NCBI GenBank assembly: GCA_036872755.1
Contig: JAVHNS010000001.1
Location: forward strand, 1,984,001 to 2,048,000
DNA from: Orbilia blumenaviensis
Taxonomy: Eukaryota; Ascomycota; Orbiliomycetes; Orbiliales; Orbiliaceae
DNA length: 64,000 nucleotides
Direction of reading: 5' to 3'
Shown: positions 47,931 to 57,852 of the stretch, one piece after another
Numbering within the stretch: the first letter of the stretch is position 1
Layout: each line of letters begins with the position of its first letter
Position numbers and translations under genes: made by a program
Notes under the pieces: model-generated
Database searches by the model: none
Told to the model about the DNA's origin: nothing
What the model saw: the letters and a program-made list of their open reading frames with translations, nothing else

Positions 47931-48402
47931 ACTGTTAATCGGAAGCCAGAGGCCAATCTGATGCGGTCTTCCAAACCAATCTCTTCAGAGTGCTCTCCTG
48001 GATGACACATAAATTCTCGTCTGGAGTCTTTAGATCAAATCTGGGTGCCAAGCGTTTTCTGTTTCCCCAAATTAAATATTCCGTTGTTTATAGCTCACTG
48101 ATGGCCAAAGCGCTAATCAAACATAAAATAAAAGATCAAGTGTAGTATCGCAATATTAAAAGCTTGATGCACCAGCAGATACCATGGTAACAAAGATGTT
48201 TTGGTTGTATTGATACATAGTCGAATAGCTACCATAGGTGAAAAGGATGTGTTTTCTGGGCCGTGTATTAAACGGAAGCCAGTCTTAAATTTGGCTTGAC
48301 GGCAACAAAGGCATGTTAAAAGATATTTAAAAACGCTATCGAGGTACAAGAAGGTCTCGAAAAACGCACCAAATTCCTTCCAGTACACATAGATGTTATA
48401 AA
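47931..48402. other. Convergent spacer (470 bp)
   Basis: This is the 3' region between two convergent genes. Nothing is seen beyond AT-rich sequence. Confidence 0.5.
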
Positions 48403-49026
48403 CTAGATTACTTTCGTAAACCCCCACCACGTCTGCCTTACAGCCCCCTTCCCTAATCTTCCATCACCTCGAAACCCCAAAGGTAAGCTCCCAAACCAGT
48501 GTCTTACCATAATCTCAAACCCGTCACCCTCCCTTTTCATTACGTTGAAGTGTTCCCAGGCAAGATGTAGTGCCGCTGTACAGACTAAACTTCCGAGAAA
48601 GTCGTGCCCGAGGTACTTAGTCTCGTGGCCAGGGTTATTAGTAAAGCCCAGCCAGCCATCAGATCGCACGCAAGTCCACATTTGAGATTTTTTTAGGTCT
48701 CCATCAAAATTTGTCAGAGTGATTCGCCCGCCGTCATTCGTGATTACTTGTGACGTTGAACTTTCGTTGATGATATAAACCGAACCAGGCTGCGGGGGGT
48801 CATTTCTGTTGATGGTGAAGACTTTTGGCTGTTCCCGAACTTCGACATTTGATTTAGCTATGTTTACACTGTCGACTTTGGGCTCCGGCACTTGGGGTAA
48901 GAGCGGGGTCTCGACAGGTGTTTTTGGTCGGGCATGACTGCTTGCATCGGTATAGGGCGGGGTAGACTCAGAAGGGCTACTGGGCTCTTCTATTCTTCGG
49001 TCATGTGGAAGCGTGATGCGCGTCAT
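48403..49026 (-). CDS. Fungal beta-rich protein (207 aa), trefoil/fascin-like pattern, function unknown
   Basis: Single exon, ATG at 49026. Residues 1-65 are Pro/Ser/Thr-rich and probably disordered. Residues 75-207 have short beta-strand-like units (GSVYIINE, QVITNDGGRITLTNF, WTCVRSDGWLGFTN, TKYLGHD, WEHFNVMKREGDGFEIMV, WWGFTKV). This is the layout of a family common in filamentous fungi that recalls fascin/ricin-type beta-trefoils; the fold is my inference. There is no signal peptide and no catalytic motif. Confidence 0.8.
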   Translation of the reverse strand: MTRITLPHDRRIEEPSSPSESTPPYTDASSHARPKTPVETPLLPQVPEPKVDSVNIAKSNVEVREQPKVFTINRNDPPQPGSVYIINESSTSQVITNDGGRITLTNFDGDLKKSQMWTCVRSDGWLGFTNNPGHETKYLGHDFLGSLVCTAALHLAWEHFNVMKREGDGFEIMVRHWFGSLPLGFRGDGRLGKGAVRQTWWGFTKVI

Positions 49027-50725
49027 TTGATATTTCCCCTACATTAGATTTTAGCACGAGCTTCTTGGTAGTACGGAATCAAGAAAAAGCTCTGGGGCCC
49101 CCGCATAAATATACATTGCCGCTAATGCAGTTATACATACCCTTTTTTTTATTTCTGCCTACTTGATCGCGGTATAGCCCCAAGTTTCAACGTATATGAA
49201 TGGATGCAGTGTTGTTTCAACTTCCCTGATGTATACCAGATATATGCAATGGCTAACAGTGGTTGTTCGTGAGTCTCAATGAACAGGGGATTCAGGGTTC
49301 GGGGGTTTTGGGTTACTTAAACCAGTTGGGTCAAATGATGCCTGATGTTTAAACAGGGGTGAGACGGCTCAAAGTTACCAAGACTAAGGCTGCTAAAATT
49401 CTACAATGGTTCGAGTGAGTTTTGAGTTTACATACACATCGATAAGGTACCTGGCTCTTGAGTACCTATGTAACACAAAATTCCAACGTCTCCATGTCCA
49501 GGCCTTCCATAAGCACACGACATCTATACGTATATATAAAATGTAGAGAATGACATTGATCTTATATAACATTTCCAATATGTACCGGGTGACAAAACGA
49601 AGCATAGCAACTAGTATAGTTGTGGGCCGGCTTCGAATGTTGTGTTGATCTGTACATCTGCATGTTCACAATGCACGCATTCCCGATGTATAGCCCGGAT
49701 AGATTGAAATTGTGTGACTTAAATAAGAACTTAGTACAAACTAAGAACTTTGTGCTCTTAGTATGGGTACCTAACTCTGTTGTGCTCTTTGATGTTTTTT
49801 CTTAATTGGCATTCGGGCTTGACACCGCCTCAAATCTGGATGGACTATAGTTAAAGTAACAAGGCTGCTGGCCGTCAACAAAATCCGGACAGATTTAGTC
49901 AGATGAGAACGGGCACAGGCGAATGGAACAATTTTAAAAGCGAGACTGATGTAAAACGATCCATAGTATCCATGATACTTATGACATATGTTGTGGACAA
50001 AATGCGGGTATACCCAACGAGACCAGGTATACGGGTATACCACAAAGCAGTCTCATAACAGTTCCGTACTTGAAATCTTGTGTTGCATGACAGTCACTGA
50101 CCTTTAGCTTCTTTAGCCACTCGACCTTCGCTCTCAAAATAAGGCATTAGGACCCTGGCCAGCTTACCGTCTCGCACTCGATGGCGGACTGCCACAGTTA
50201 TCGTCGCCTACTCGCCGATTTCACACAGCCTTCGATAGCAAAGTAGTCGAGCAGGGGAAACACTATCATGAATATTGTGCCGCCGGTAGCAAGCCCAAAG
50301 TACAGAGCTCCCTTCTGAAGTCTCCTCCACATTGTTTTCGATTTGATGTCTTTCTCGATTGCAGGCAGGCTCTTCCATTTTTTGGATCTATACCCATGTC
50401 CAAGTAGTATCTGGATCTACCTCAGTACCTAGCATCCAGCTAATGATTTGCGTTGCGCCCTCTTCGCAAACACAGACTGCACACTTGGTTACTCTATTCA
50501 AACACTCTGTCTTTTATTATGTCTGGGCTGCAAACGGCGAATATAGGGATATGTGACTATCCATATAGCAGCCGAGAATCTTCTGAAGAATTGGCATCGG
50601 GGGTGAGACCAACTATAACCGTCTAGTGGAATTTTCCTCCTCCTCCACTAATGTAGCGGGACAAAGGGACATATTTCTTATCCTGCATTTTATATATTAA
50701 CTTTCATATTTTTTTTATGTACATT
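49027..50725. other. Intergenic spacer (1.7 kb)
   Basis: No gene seen. A 25-bp imperfect palindrome around 50007-50041 (GGTATACC...GGTATACC) contains an ACGAGACC motif. The other small ORFs are featureless. Confidence 0.5.
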
Positions 50726-51218
50726 CAATGAGCATTATGGCGGCCAAAACGTATCAAAACGACGTATAATACAACTCGTACAAAACAGATATATTACGGG
50801 TTAAATAAGGCATAAATACGTTAATTTGCCATATTTATTATCATCAAACCAAAATATTTTCTTTTTTAATAGATTTCAGCTAGCTTGTTAGCTTACCTGC
50901 CTGCTAGCTTGCCTGCCTCTCTGCCCAGTCACCTGCACAACTATTAACCTGTGGATCAACAACGCTGGTTGCCAAACCAGCTTCCAGCTTAGAGCTAGCA
51001 AGCAAGCAGGTAAGCAGACAGGCAGGTAAAAAACCCACTAACGATTCTCTTAGGAAAAATATCTTTTTTGTCTGATGGTAATAAGTATGCTAAATTAACG
51101 TACTTATGCCGGATTTATGTCGTGCCAAGATCTTGCTTAAAGTTCAGTGTATGTTTGTGAGTTCAGTCCTTTTGTCCGCCGTATATATGTGTGTTAATTT
51201 TCATAATTATGCTCAATG
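50726..51218. mobile_element. Foldback (long inverted repeat) element, about 490 bp
   Basis: Three paired blocks lie around an axis near 50965. The outer pair is CAATGAGCAT at 50726 and its complement near 51213. The middle arms, 50802-50861 and 51054-51117, are about 60 bp with imperfect match and share TACGTTAATTT. The inner arms are rich in CTGCC/AGC repeats (50877-50917 and 50991-51029). At the centre is a 7-bp hairpin GCTGGTT/AACCAGC (50964-50981). There is no coding capacity. It may be a MITE/foldback transposon or a decayed inverted duplication. No clear target-site duplication was found. Confidence 0.6.
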
Positions 51219-51291
51219 ATTAGCCTGCCACTAACTACCTAGCCTGCCTCTCAGCCTCTTAACTTCGGCATTCCTTGAAGGAAATGGCCTA

Positions 51292-51292
<1 letters not shown>

Positions 51293-51335
<43 letters not shown>

Positions 51336-51832
51336 GGGAAAAACTTCCCATAGAACCCTAGTGTCGGCTTAGGACGCAGCACGTCGAAAGGGCGGAGCCG
51401 GGTGAGTCGGTCGATTCTGATTTTCTCGACAATTAAGATCAGCCATGACCGGGCGGGGTTTGTATCACCAAGGCAAAGGGTAAACCCGTTTGAAGAGTAT
51501 AATAAATCAAGTATTTTACGAGAGGCGAGGAGCAGACCAGTGACACCATGTAGTTCGGTAGACAGGTCCAAGTGTGTTGCAGAAATTGAGTGCTGCAAGA
51601 GCAAATCTCGCGTTCGGGGTTCGCAAAACCGTGGGTACCAATCCCTGCAGGAGAATGCAGAGGAAAAGAGAATACTAGGGCGATGAGCTCCGTAGGAAGA
51701 CTCTGGAGGCGAAATATTTCGTTCGATGGAGTTGATGGGACGGGATTCGAACCAAGGCTTGGGTGAGAAGTGGGCTACAAATCAGAACGGGCGAGCCGTT
51801 AGTGAATCTGATACCCGTGATACCAATCATCG
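51293..51832 (-). mobile_element. SINE-like element with tRNA-type B box and A26 tail
   Basis: Read on the minus strand, it starts at about 51832 with an A-box-like segment (TTGGTATCACGGGTATCA). About 60 nt later comes a perfect B box, GGTTCGAATCC (51753-51743). A body of about 390 bp without a real ORF ends in GGGAAG, T5, CCC, T17 and then A26 (51318-51293). That is the layout of a tRNA-derived SINE: pol III promoter head, body, T-run and A-tail. The left boundary is set by the A-tail; the right one is approximate. No convincing target-site duplication was seen. Confidence 0.5.
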
Positions 51833-53730
51833 CCTGTAGTTGCTTTCTTTCGCGGACACATTTTTGGTCCTAAAAATGATATCCGGGTTTTCTATAGAAT
51901 TCATACGTAGGCATGTATACTTAATAAATCTATAAATGGTTAGTTGTTAAAAATGCCTGGTCCCGGGAACATGTCAGGGGGATTTAAGCTTAAGGGTTTC
52001 GCCTTGCTGTCAGCGATGTTTATTTGCACGCGTGTTATATAACTAAGTAACTAGTAATAAGTCGGCCTATACAAATACTTTGCAATTACTGGAAGCGATC
52101 AAACTGGCTTCATGGGAAATGGGGACAAGACAGCCTCGATTGTCGATATAAGCTACTGTGACCTCTAGTCAGAGTGAGGTGAGGATGGCGCGTACCCAGG
52201 CTTGCGACACACCGCCAAATAGGTTCAGCAGCATGTGTAACGCTGTGAAACTGGGAACAACACATAGAACCTCTTCTCACAGAGCCTGTTACGAGGTATG
52301 GTCGGATTGCATTGCATTGGGCCCGAAAGGACGGATGCTTTCTTAGCCGGAATTATATCTTATGTTAGCAGCGCAGCGGATAGTGGTATTGCCGCAAAAT
52401 ATTCATACATGCTAGTCTTAGTGTATATCTACGAAGTAAATTTAATTATTTAGCTAGCCTAACATCTTGTTCTGTTGATATTGATTTAATTCACTGCGAA
52501 TCATTTGGGACTGTCGCTCTCGGCCGCTGGCTACGCCAATATGTATACCTTTTACGTTGCGAATATATTATAATCGTATAGCCAATTTATAAAGCTAAAA
52601 ATTTAGCAGGACAGCCCGCGTCAACACCTGGCAGTTAAGCCTGAAAAGTCAACATAGTTGGATATTTTAGGGCATGAACTCATGAATCATGAACTGGAGC
52701 GAGTTACTTGATGCCCACTCAAACGTATATGGTGAGACAGGTATGCAGTTAAGGCTCTGCCATGGTTAACCATTGGATTATCACGTCGTTTGCTACAAAT
52801 GCGAAGCTAGTGAACATCACAAACATGATCTTCCCTCCAGCCAAATATTCCATAGTTGGTTGGCTGTGAAGAATTTAATTTTACAACTATTTATAAATAT
52901 TTTTAAGTGAACATGTAACTAAGCCTCATCCAAAGCTTCGGGGGATAGGAAGAGGGGTTCACACAAAGTGGGACCACTTTGTAGCTAGGGGCTGGCTTAC
53001 GAGGCCAAAGGGGATCCAATATATTGACGAAGCAGGCAGGATATCATACTTAAAGTATTATTTCGAAAGGTATATATCATCTCGAGATGTTATTTGTTCA
53101 TTGTATCCGTACTCATAAAACATGGCCCTTCCAATTTGGCGCATCTACGTCAAACTCTTCCGAGGTTCATATGAATGTTGACATCCCACTTTATATTATA
53201 AGATATAGCTGTATATGGAGATTGGAGAGCTAAGTAGTTTCAAGTTACCAGTATACTAGCGAATCGATGATAATTGATATCAAAATATCATAATGCAGTA
53301 TACATACACGCATACATTTCGGTCTGTCTCGAATCCTTATGGCTATACGGCTAAATATACTCGTCTCTAGAGGTGTCACAATTTATTTATTTAGAGTCGA
53401 TTGCTTTAACCATGCCGATGTATATTTCTCCCGTATTCATGAAGCTGTAGCTAATAAAAGACTCAGGATATATCCGTCGATATAACTGTATAGTAAAATT
53501 ATAGAGTTAGACCCTACCCTGTCTTGGTACGTGAACTTGGCCTTAAATATGTGTCGACCACGACATCTAGGAAGATAGATTCAATATTTAACTGTACTAA
53601 ATCGCGTTATAAGGTCGTACTAGTCGATAACCCACCCATGAGCTAGCTGGATAAATCTTTAAATGACAATATATATATACAGACTATATAAGAGATTCTC
53701 AAATGCTTACTCAGTGTCATACCATTTTGA
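51833..53730. other. Intergenic spacer (1.9 kb)
   Basis: AT-rich, with no gene seen. The right end is the 3' flank of the large secreted-protein gene. Confidence 0.5.
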
Positions 53731-56700
53731 TTAATAATTCTCGCGCGCCAAAAACAGTTGCGGCCTTAGCAAGACTAATATTTGAAACGAAGCGTCTGGT
53801 ACACCTTCAGCGTCTGGGGCACTTTGGATGATGATTCTTGATATTTTCAAGTTTTGCATTACGATTGCGTGATCGGAAAGCATTCGACCAAGCGCTCCAA
53901 TTTCAATCAAACCTAAAAGGGTCTTTCCGATCTCGATCTCTTCAATATCAGTAAGAGTTGGCTCTATATCAGACCCTCTCATGAACGATACATCAAAGCC
54001 AGACCAGCTGGGTACGGCAAGGGACATCATATTCCATAAGTTCCGGATTATAGAAGACGTTTCAAAGCTTATGTCATGAGTCCGCATAGATACCCATCGG
54101 GATTCTGACGTTGCAGAACGCACCAAGTCATTTGTCCTGACGAAGAGATCGTAGTAAGCCCGACTTAATCGCTCTATCCTTGTGGCTCGACTTATTCCCG
54201 AAAGCCCAGATTGTCCGTCATTTCCAATGTGGACAAGGAGGTGGTAAGGCGAACCCCGCACAACGAATTTATATTCCGAAGGGTGGTAACGACGCTTGTA
54301 GGTATACTCCCGATATACCTGTGGAGGCATTTCTCCTTGCCAACTGCCTAAAGTCCGTTTATCGTCCTCAGAAGCTTCCTCTGAGGCTAGTAGTCTCAAA
54401 TCATCGGCCTCTTCTGGCCTGATACGCTTTCTAGTTTCTCCGTCAATTTTCCAAGGCACGCTGGTTAAGAAGTTCTTTACATCTAGAGGGCAACTCAGTA
54501 TAAATCTCGGTTCTTGGCTAATCTCGTATTCCCATGGTGGATTTCCCTGGGTGTCTACGGTTTGTGGCGTAGGCTGCGCATCTGGGGTGAAGTTGTTAAG
54601 CTCGAACATGTACGAGCTAACCGATGACCATGCAACCTCGCACCCCGCTATTGTAACATCTTTTAGATCTTTCCGTTGTCTAATAGAAGCAAGACCTTTG
54701 AAAGTTGAAACCATCATACCCTCAAAGATTCTCGGACTGTTAAATGTAAAATGCCCCAACGCTATAACAAGCTGGGGCTGGTTCTCGTTCCATCGCACTA
54801 GGACGGCATTGACACGCCTCCTAGAATTTAAAAAAGAATATGCTTCTTCAAACATTCTCCGGCATAGGTTCTCAACAGCGTAAACTTCGCTCAGTCCGTT
54901 TATCGTAAGCAAAATTCGCCTCCAGTTGTTGTCTTGTGTAGTTGAATAGTCTGGAAGTAAATGAAAAGCAGAATCCTGGTAGGGAAATATAATAACTCTA
55001 TTAGTGGGGAGGGTGAACGTAGAGTAAATCGACCTGAGAATATGTGTCGTTTGATCTGAGGGTTTTAGAATTGTGACATATCGTAACCCAATTGCACCCC
55101 CTTTTACATTGTTGATATAGTCTTGCGGATGTAATTTGGTATTAGCATCGATTGCCATCCATAGCGACCAAATTGCGTCTTCGAAATCTCTGAGGCTTGT
55201 CGCAGCCTTGAGTTTCTGCTGTAGGACAACATTCCCTGCTTCGTGCGATATGGCGAAGTCCGCGGCGAAATTATAATCATGTGCTCGTTCTTGCTGTTCT
55301 GGTGCAGCTAAGGATAAGCTAAACGAACAATATGATTCTTGCCCGCTAAAATCGACAGCTATTCTCCGTCTCCACGACGACTGAAGGGTGTTCTCTGGTT
55401 GTCCCAGGTCGCCAGGCGGGTCGCCTTTCGAATTTTCTAGCATCTCATTCCAAGATACGATTTCATTGATTAGAAGGGGTCTCTTCGCTATCTTGCAGTC
55501 CGTATACTTTTCGGGTTTGAAGTTATATCTAAATACTATAGGCTTATGGGTCTGGAGAACTGCAAAGTCGCCATTACGGTGATAGAGCTGTGCTTCCGGA
55601 TCCGGATCTTTCATTTCCTCGATCAACCCAATTTCATCCTCAAGGAATCGTGGTTCAAGAAACTCCATCTCAGCTTTCAGGCGAGTGCCCATCCTGAGTG
55701 CACCTAGAACAGGATTACCCGGGTCACCAAACCATTTTGCTTTATCAGACTCAAGTAGGTCGTGGCTATATTCAACAGTCAACGCAAGAAACGGTCTTCG
55801 AATACTGTAGACCCCGAAGACCATCTGGATCAATCGGAAAGGGCCAAAAGCTTCTTGACTTTTCCCTAATAGCGCTTGTAGCACCTCTCTCTCTCTTGAC
55901 TCGGTTTGCTCTAGCTTTATAGATAAGGCCTGGAGACGTTCAGGGTTATTTTGGAGATCTAGAACAATCACCTCATCGTTCCTGCCCTGACTTCGTTCGA
56001 TCTTAAGCTCATTTATAACCAAGTCATGGGTTTCCTGACTTATACTTAGAAAAGTGATACCAGAAATAGGCCTAAGGCCTGCTTCACGGATCCAAGCTGA
56101 ATATAATATCGACCCAATTTTTATAGCACTAGCGTCTCTGTCGGGTTCCCCAACGAACTCGGAATTAACCAAGACAATATGATTTTCTAAAGTAGAATAA
56201 AGGAAATCAAATTCGACATGGCCTCCGAGTTCTAACTGATATTTCGCAAACATATCGACATACGATGGCCCAGTGTTAAATGGCGAGCCCTCAGCATCCA
56301 CAGGGTGGTCCAGAAGATCAGACCCCTGTGACACGACAATAAGCCGAGGGTCGACTCCAGGTGACTGTGTATCCAAAACAAAGTCCCCCATTGAGTGAGG
56401 GTCGGAGGTAGATTCTGGAAGTGACAGCCTGATAAGAATCGTGGCGGATGGTTGGTTCGCGTCATAATCGATAACTAAAATGAAGGAAGATATCGCTGCT
56501 TTATTTAGGCCATCTGGGAAAGTCTCTAACATTGTTCGAACAACCCCCACGACTTGGGACCCGAGGAATGCATCCACGGTTGTTCTTTCCGGAGAATCTT
56601 CGTGATACTGACCTAATATTTTGCTGTCAAAAAAATAGGCATTTCTAGTTTTCTTTCCGTTTGGGTCTCGGTAACTCGTGGATCGATGACCTGGCAGCTT

Positions 56701-57852
56701 TGCAACCTGACTTAGGATTACCATACTTTTTCTATCCGCAATATTTTGAATGGTGATATAGTCCAGTGGTGCGCCTGGGGAACTAGGGACTTGGTCGACC
56801 TGGTAATCCCCCACAAGATCACCGGGGAACTTTCCTGGATATGATCCGCATCTCCAACTTAGATACATCCAACGGTATAAATTCTCTCTTTTTGTTTCAT
56901 CATCGAACCAAGGCGGCCAATCTACGACGAGATGCCGCTGGCTTGAAGAAGCCCAGGTTTTTAAAGAAATAGATTCATCGTCTTGTGTGCCTATCAGATC
57001 CAATTTTATGAACGTGGGCCAGGCGGGGGAGAAAATCTTTTCATTTAGTTGCATAGCTTTGAGAGTGTGTAGATCTGGATGATGGGAGGCAAGTTTATCT
57101 CTGTGAACTATGACGCCGGGGAGATCATAGACGTCATCTCCATTTTCTGTATTTGCTGGAACAATTCTCTGATAGGCTCTCTTTATCGCACTTTCATATA
57201 TCTCCTCATCTTCTGAGCCAGAATAGTCATACTCTAAGTAACTTAAGTCATCGTATCGGGAATACCATTCGTAATCTTCCTTGTCAGCAGCTTTAGTTAG
57301 CCTAGCAGCAGCATCTGGATCTATTTGCGTTAACTGCGCAATTATTTCGTCCTCCTCGGCTCCATTCTTCCATTTCTTTGTATCTTTGAGTTCTTTCCTA
57401 ACCCCCTTTGGACTTTTATCTTTAGCCGCTTCTTTCCCCTTTGTATACTTTTTAGATTTTGCTCGAATTTTATAGTTTGTTCTCCTCTGTAGCTGAACAT
57501 CTTCCTTCCATTCCCCGGACCTTATCACATGTATATCTGATGTAGAACTCACTGAAGGATCGACAACATTGCGGCCATGTTTAGGGCGTTTACGTTGCTT
57601 GGCCGGCTCAGCGTAGCTATCCAGCCAGTATTCACCAGAACCTCTCTCAGAAGTTGGAGGCCTTGAGGATCCCACAGGCTTGGCTCCGAGGCCTTGTCCG
57701 TCATTTTCCGCAGACGGTCTATCGTAGATGTCGCCAACAGAGCGCTCAAGAATCGAGGGCCCTCTGTCACTTGGACGAACAGCCAGCCCGGAAGTTGTAT
57801 TCAGTTGAAGAATCCAGCAGATTATAGCAAGCAGTAGACCTTTTCTCAGCAT
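53731..57852 (-). CDS. Giant secreted protein of unknown family (1373 aa, single exon)
   Basis: One intronless frame from ATG at 57852. The N-terminal signal peptide (hydrophobic 5-22, MLRKGLLLAIICWILQLNTT) is the only hydrophobic segment, so the protein should be secreted. Residues 25-175 are disordered and strongly basic, with dibasic sites (QRKR, QLQRR) like a cleaved pro-region; an acidic Asp/Glu/Tyr-rich patch follows at about 190-220. The rest is mixed alpha/beta with many short hydrophobic strands. Two stretches, about 363-480 and 922-1050, look alike: Y-I/V-T-I followed by I-L-S/R, then later the N-x-x-Q-P pattern (DANQPSATI against NENQPQLVI). This suggests an internal duplication. 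There is no catalytic motif that I recognise. The long intronless frame among intron-rich genes is unusual. A role as a surface or effector-type protein is speculation. Confidence 0.85.
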   Translation of the reverse strand: MLRKGLLLAIICWILQLNTTSGLAVRPSDRGPSILERSVGDIYDRPSAENDGQGLGAKPVGSSRPPTSERGSGEYWLDSYAEPAKQRKRPKHGRNVVDPSVSSTSDIHVIRSGEWKEDVQLQRRTNYKIRAKSKKYTKGKEAAKDKSPKGVRKELKDTKKWKNGAEEDEIIAQLTQIDPDAAARLTKAADKEDYEWYSRYDDLSYLEYDYSGSEDEEIYESAIKRAYQRIVPANTENGDDVYDLPGVIVHRDKLASHHPDLHTLKAMQLNEKIFSPAWPTFIKLDLIGTQDDESISLKTWASSSQRHLVVDWPPWFDDETKRENLYRWMYLSWRCGSYPGKFPGDLVGDYQVDQVPSSPGAPLDYITIQNIADRKSMVILSQVAKLPGHRSTSYRDPNGKKTRNAYFFDSKILGQYHEDSPERTTVDAFLGSQVVGVVRTMLETFPDGLNKAAISSFILVIDYDANQPSATILIRLSLPESTSDPHSMGDFVLDTQSPGVDPRLIVVSQGSDLLDHPVDAEGSPFNTGPSYVDMFAKYQLELGGHVEFDFLYSTLENHIVLVNSEFVGEPDRDASAIKIGSILYSAWIREAGLRPISGITFLSISQETHDLVINELKIERSQGRNDEVIVLDLQNNPERLQALSIKLEQTESREREVLQALLGKSQEAFGPFRLIQMVFGVYSIRRPFLALTVEYSHDLLESDKAKWFGDPGNPVLGALRMGTRLKAEMEFLEPRFLEDEIGLIEEMKDPDPEAQLYHRNGDFAVLQTHKPIVFRYNFKPEKYTDCKIAKRPLLINEIVSWNEMLENSKGDPPGDLGQPENTLQSSWRRRIAVDFSGQESYCSFSLSLAAPEQQERAHDYNFAADFAISHEAGNVVLQQKLKAATSLRDFEDAIWSLWMAIDANTKLHPQDYINNVKGGAIGLRYVTILKPSDQTTHILRSIYSTFTLPTNRVIIFPYQDSAFHLLPDYSTTQDNNWRRILLTINGLSEVYAVENLCRRMFEEAYSFLNSRRRVNAVLVRWNENQPQLVIALGHFTFNSPRIFEGMMVSTFKGLASIRQRKDLKDVTIAGCEVAWSSVSSYMFELNNFTPDAQPTPQTVDTQGNPPWEYEISQEPRFILSCPLDVKNFLTSVPWKIDGETRKRIRPEEADDLRLLASEEASEDDKRTLGSWQGEMPPQVYREYTYKRRYHPSEYKFVVRGSPYHLLVHIGNDGQSGLSGISRATRIERLSRAYYDLFVRTNDLVRSATSESRWVSMRTHDISFETSSIIRNLWNMMSLAVPSWSGFDVSFMRGSDIEPTLTDIEEIEIGKTLLGLIEIGALGRMLSDHAIVMQNLKISRIIIQSAPDAEGVPDASFQILVLLRPQLFLARENY

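Noticed and set aside
51402..51686. 94-aa plus-strand and 95-aa minus-strand ORFs beside the poly(T)/poly(A) block
   Set aside because: They lie inside the SINE-like body, have no domain, and the minus-strand one ends by translating the homopolymer.
51720..51832. Possible intact minus-strand tRNA gene
   Set aside because: The B box is perfect, but acceptor and anticodon arms do not pair; better explained as a SINE head.
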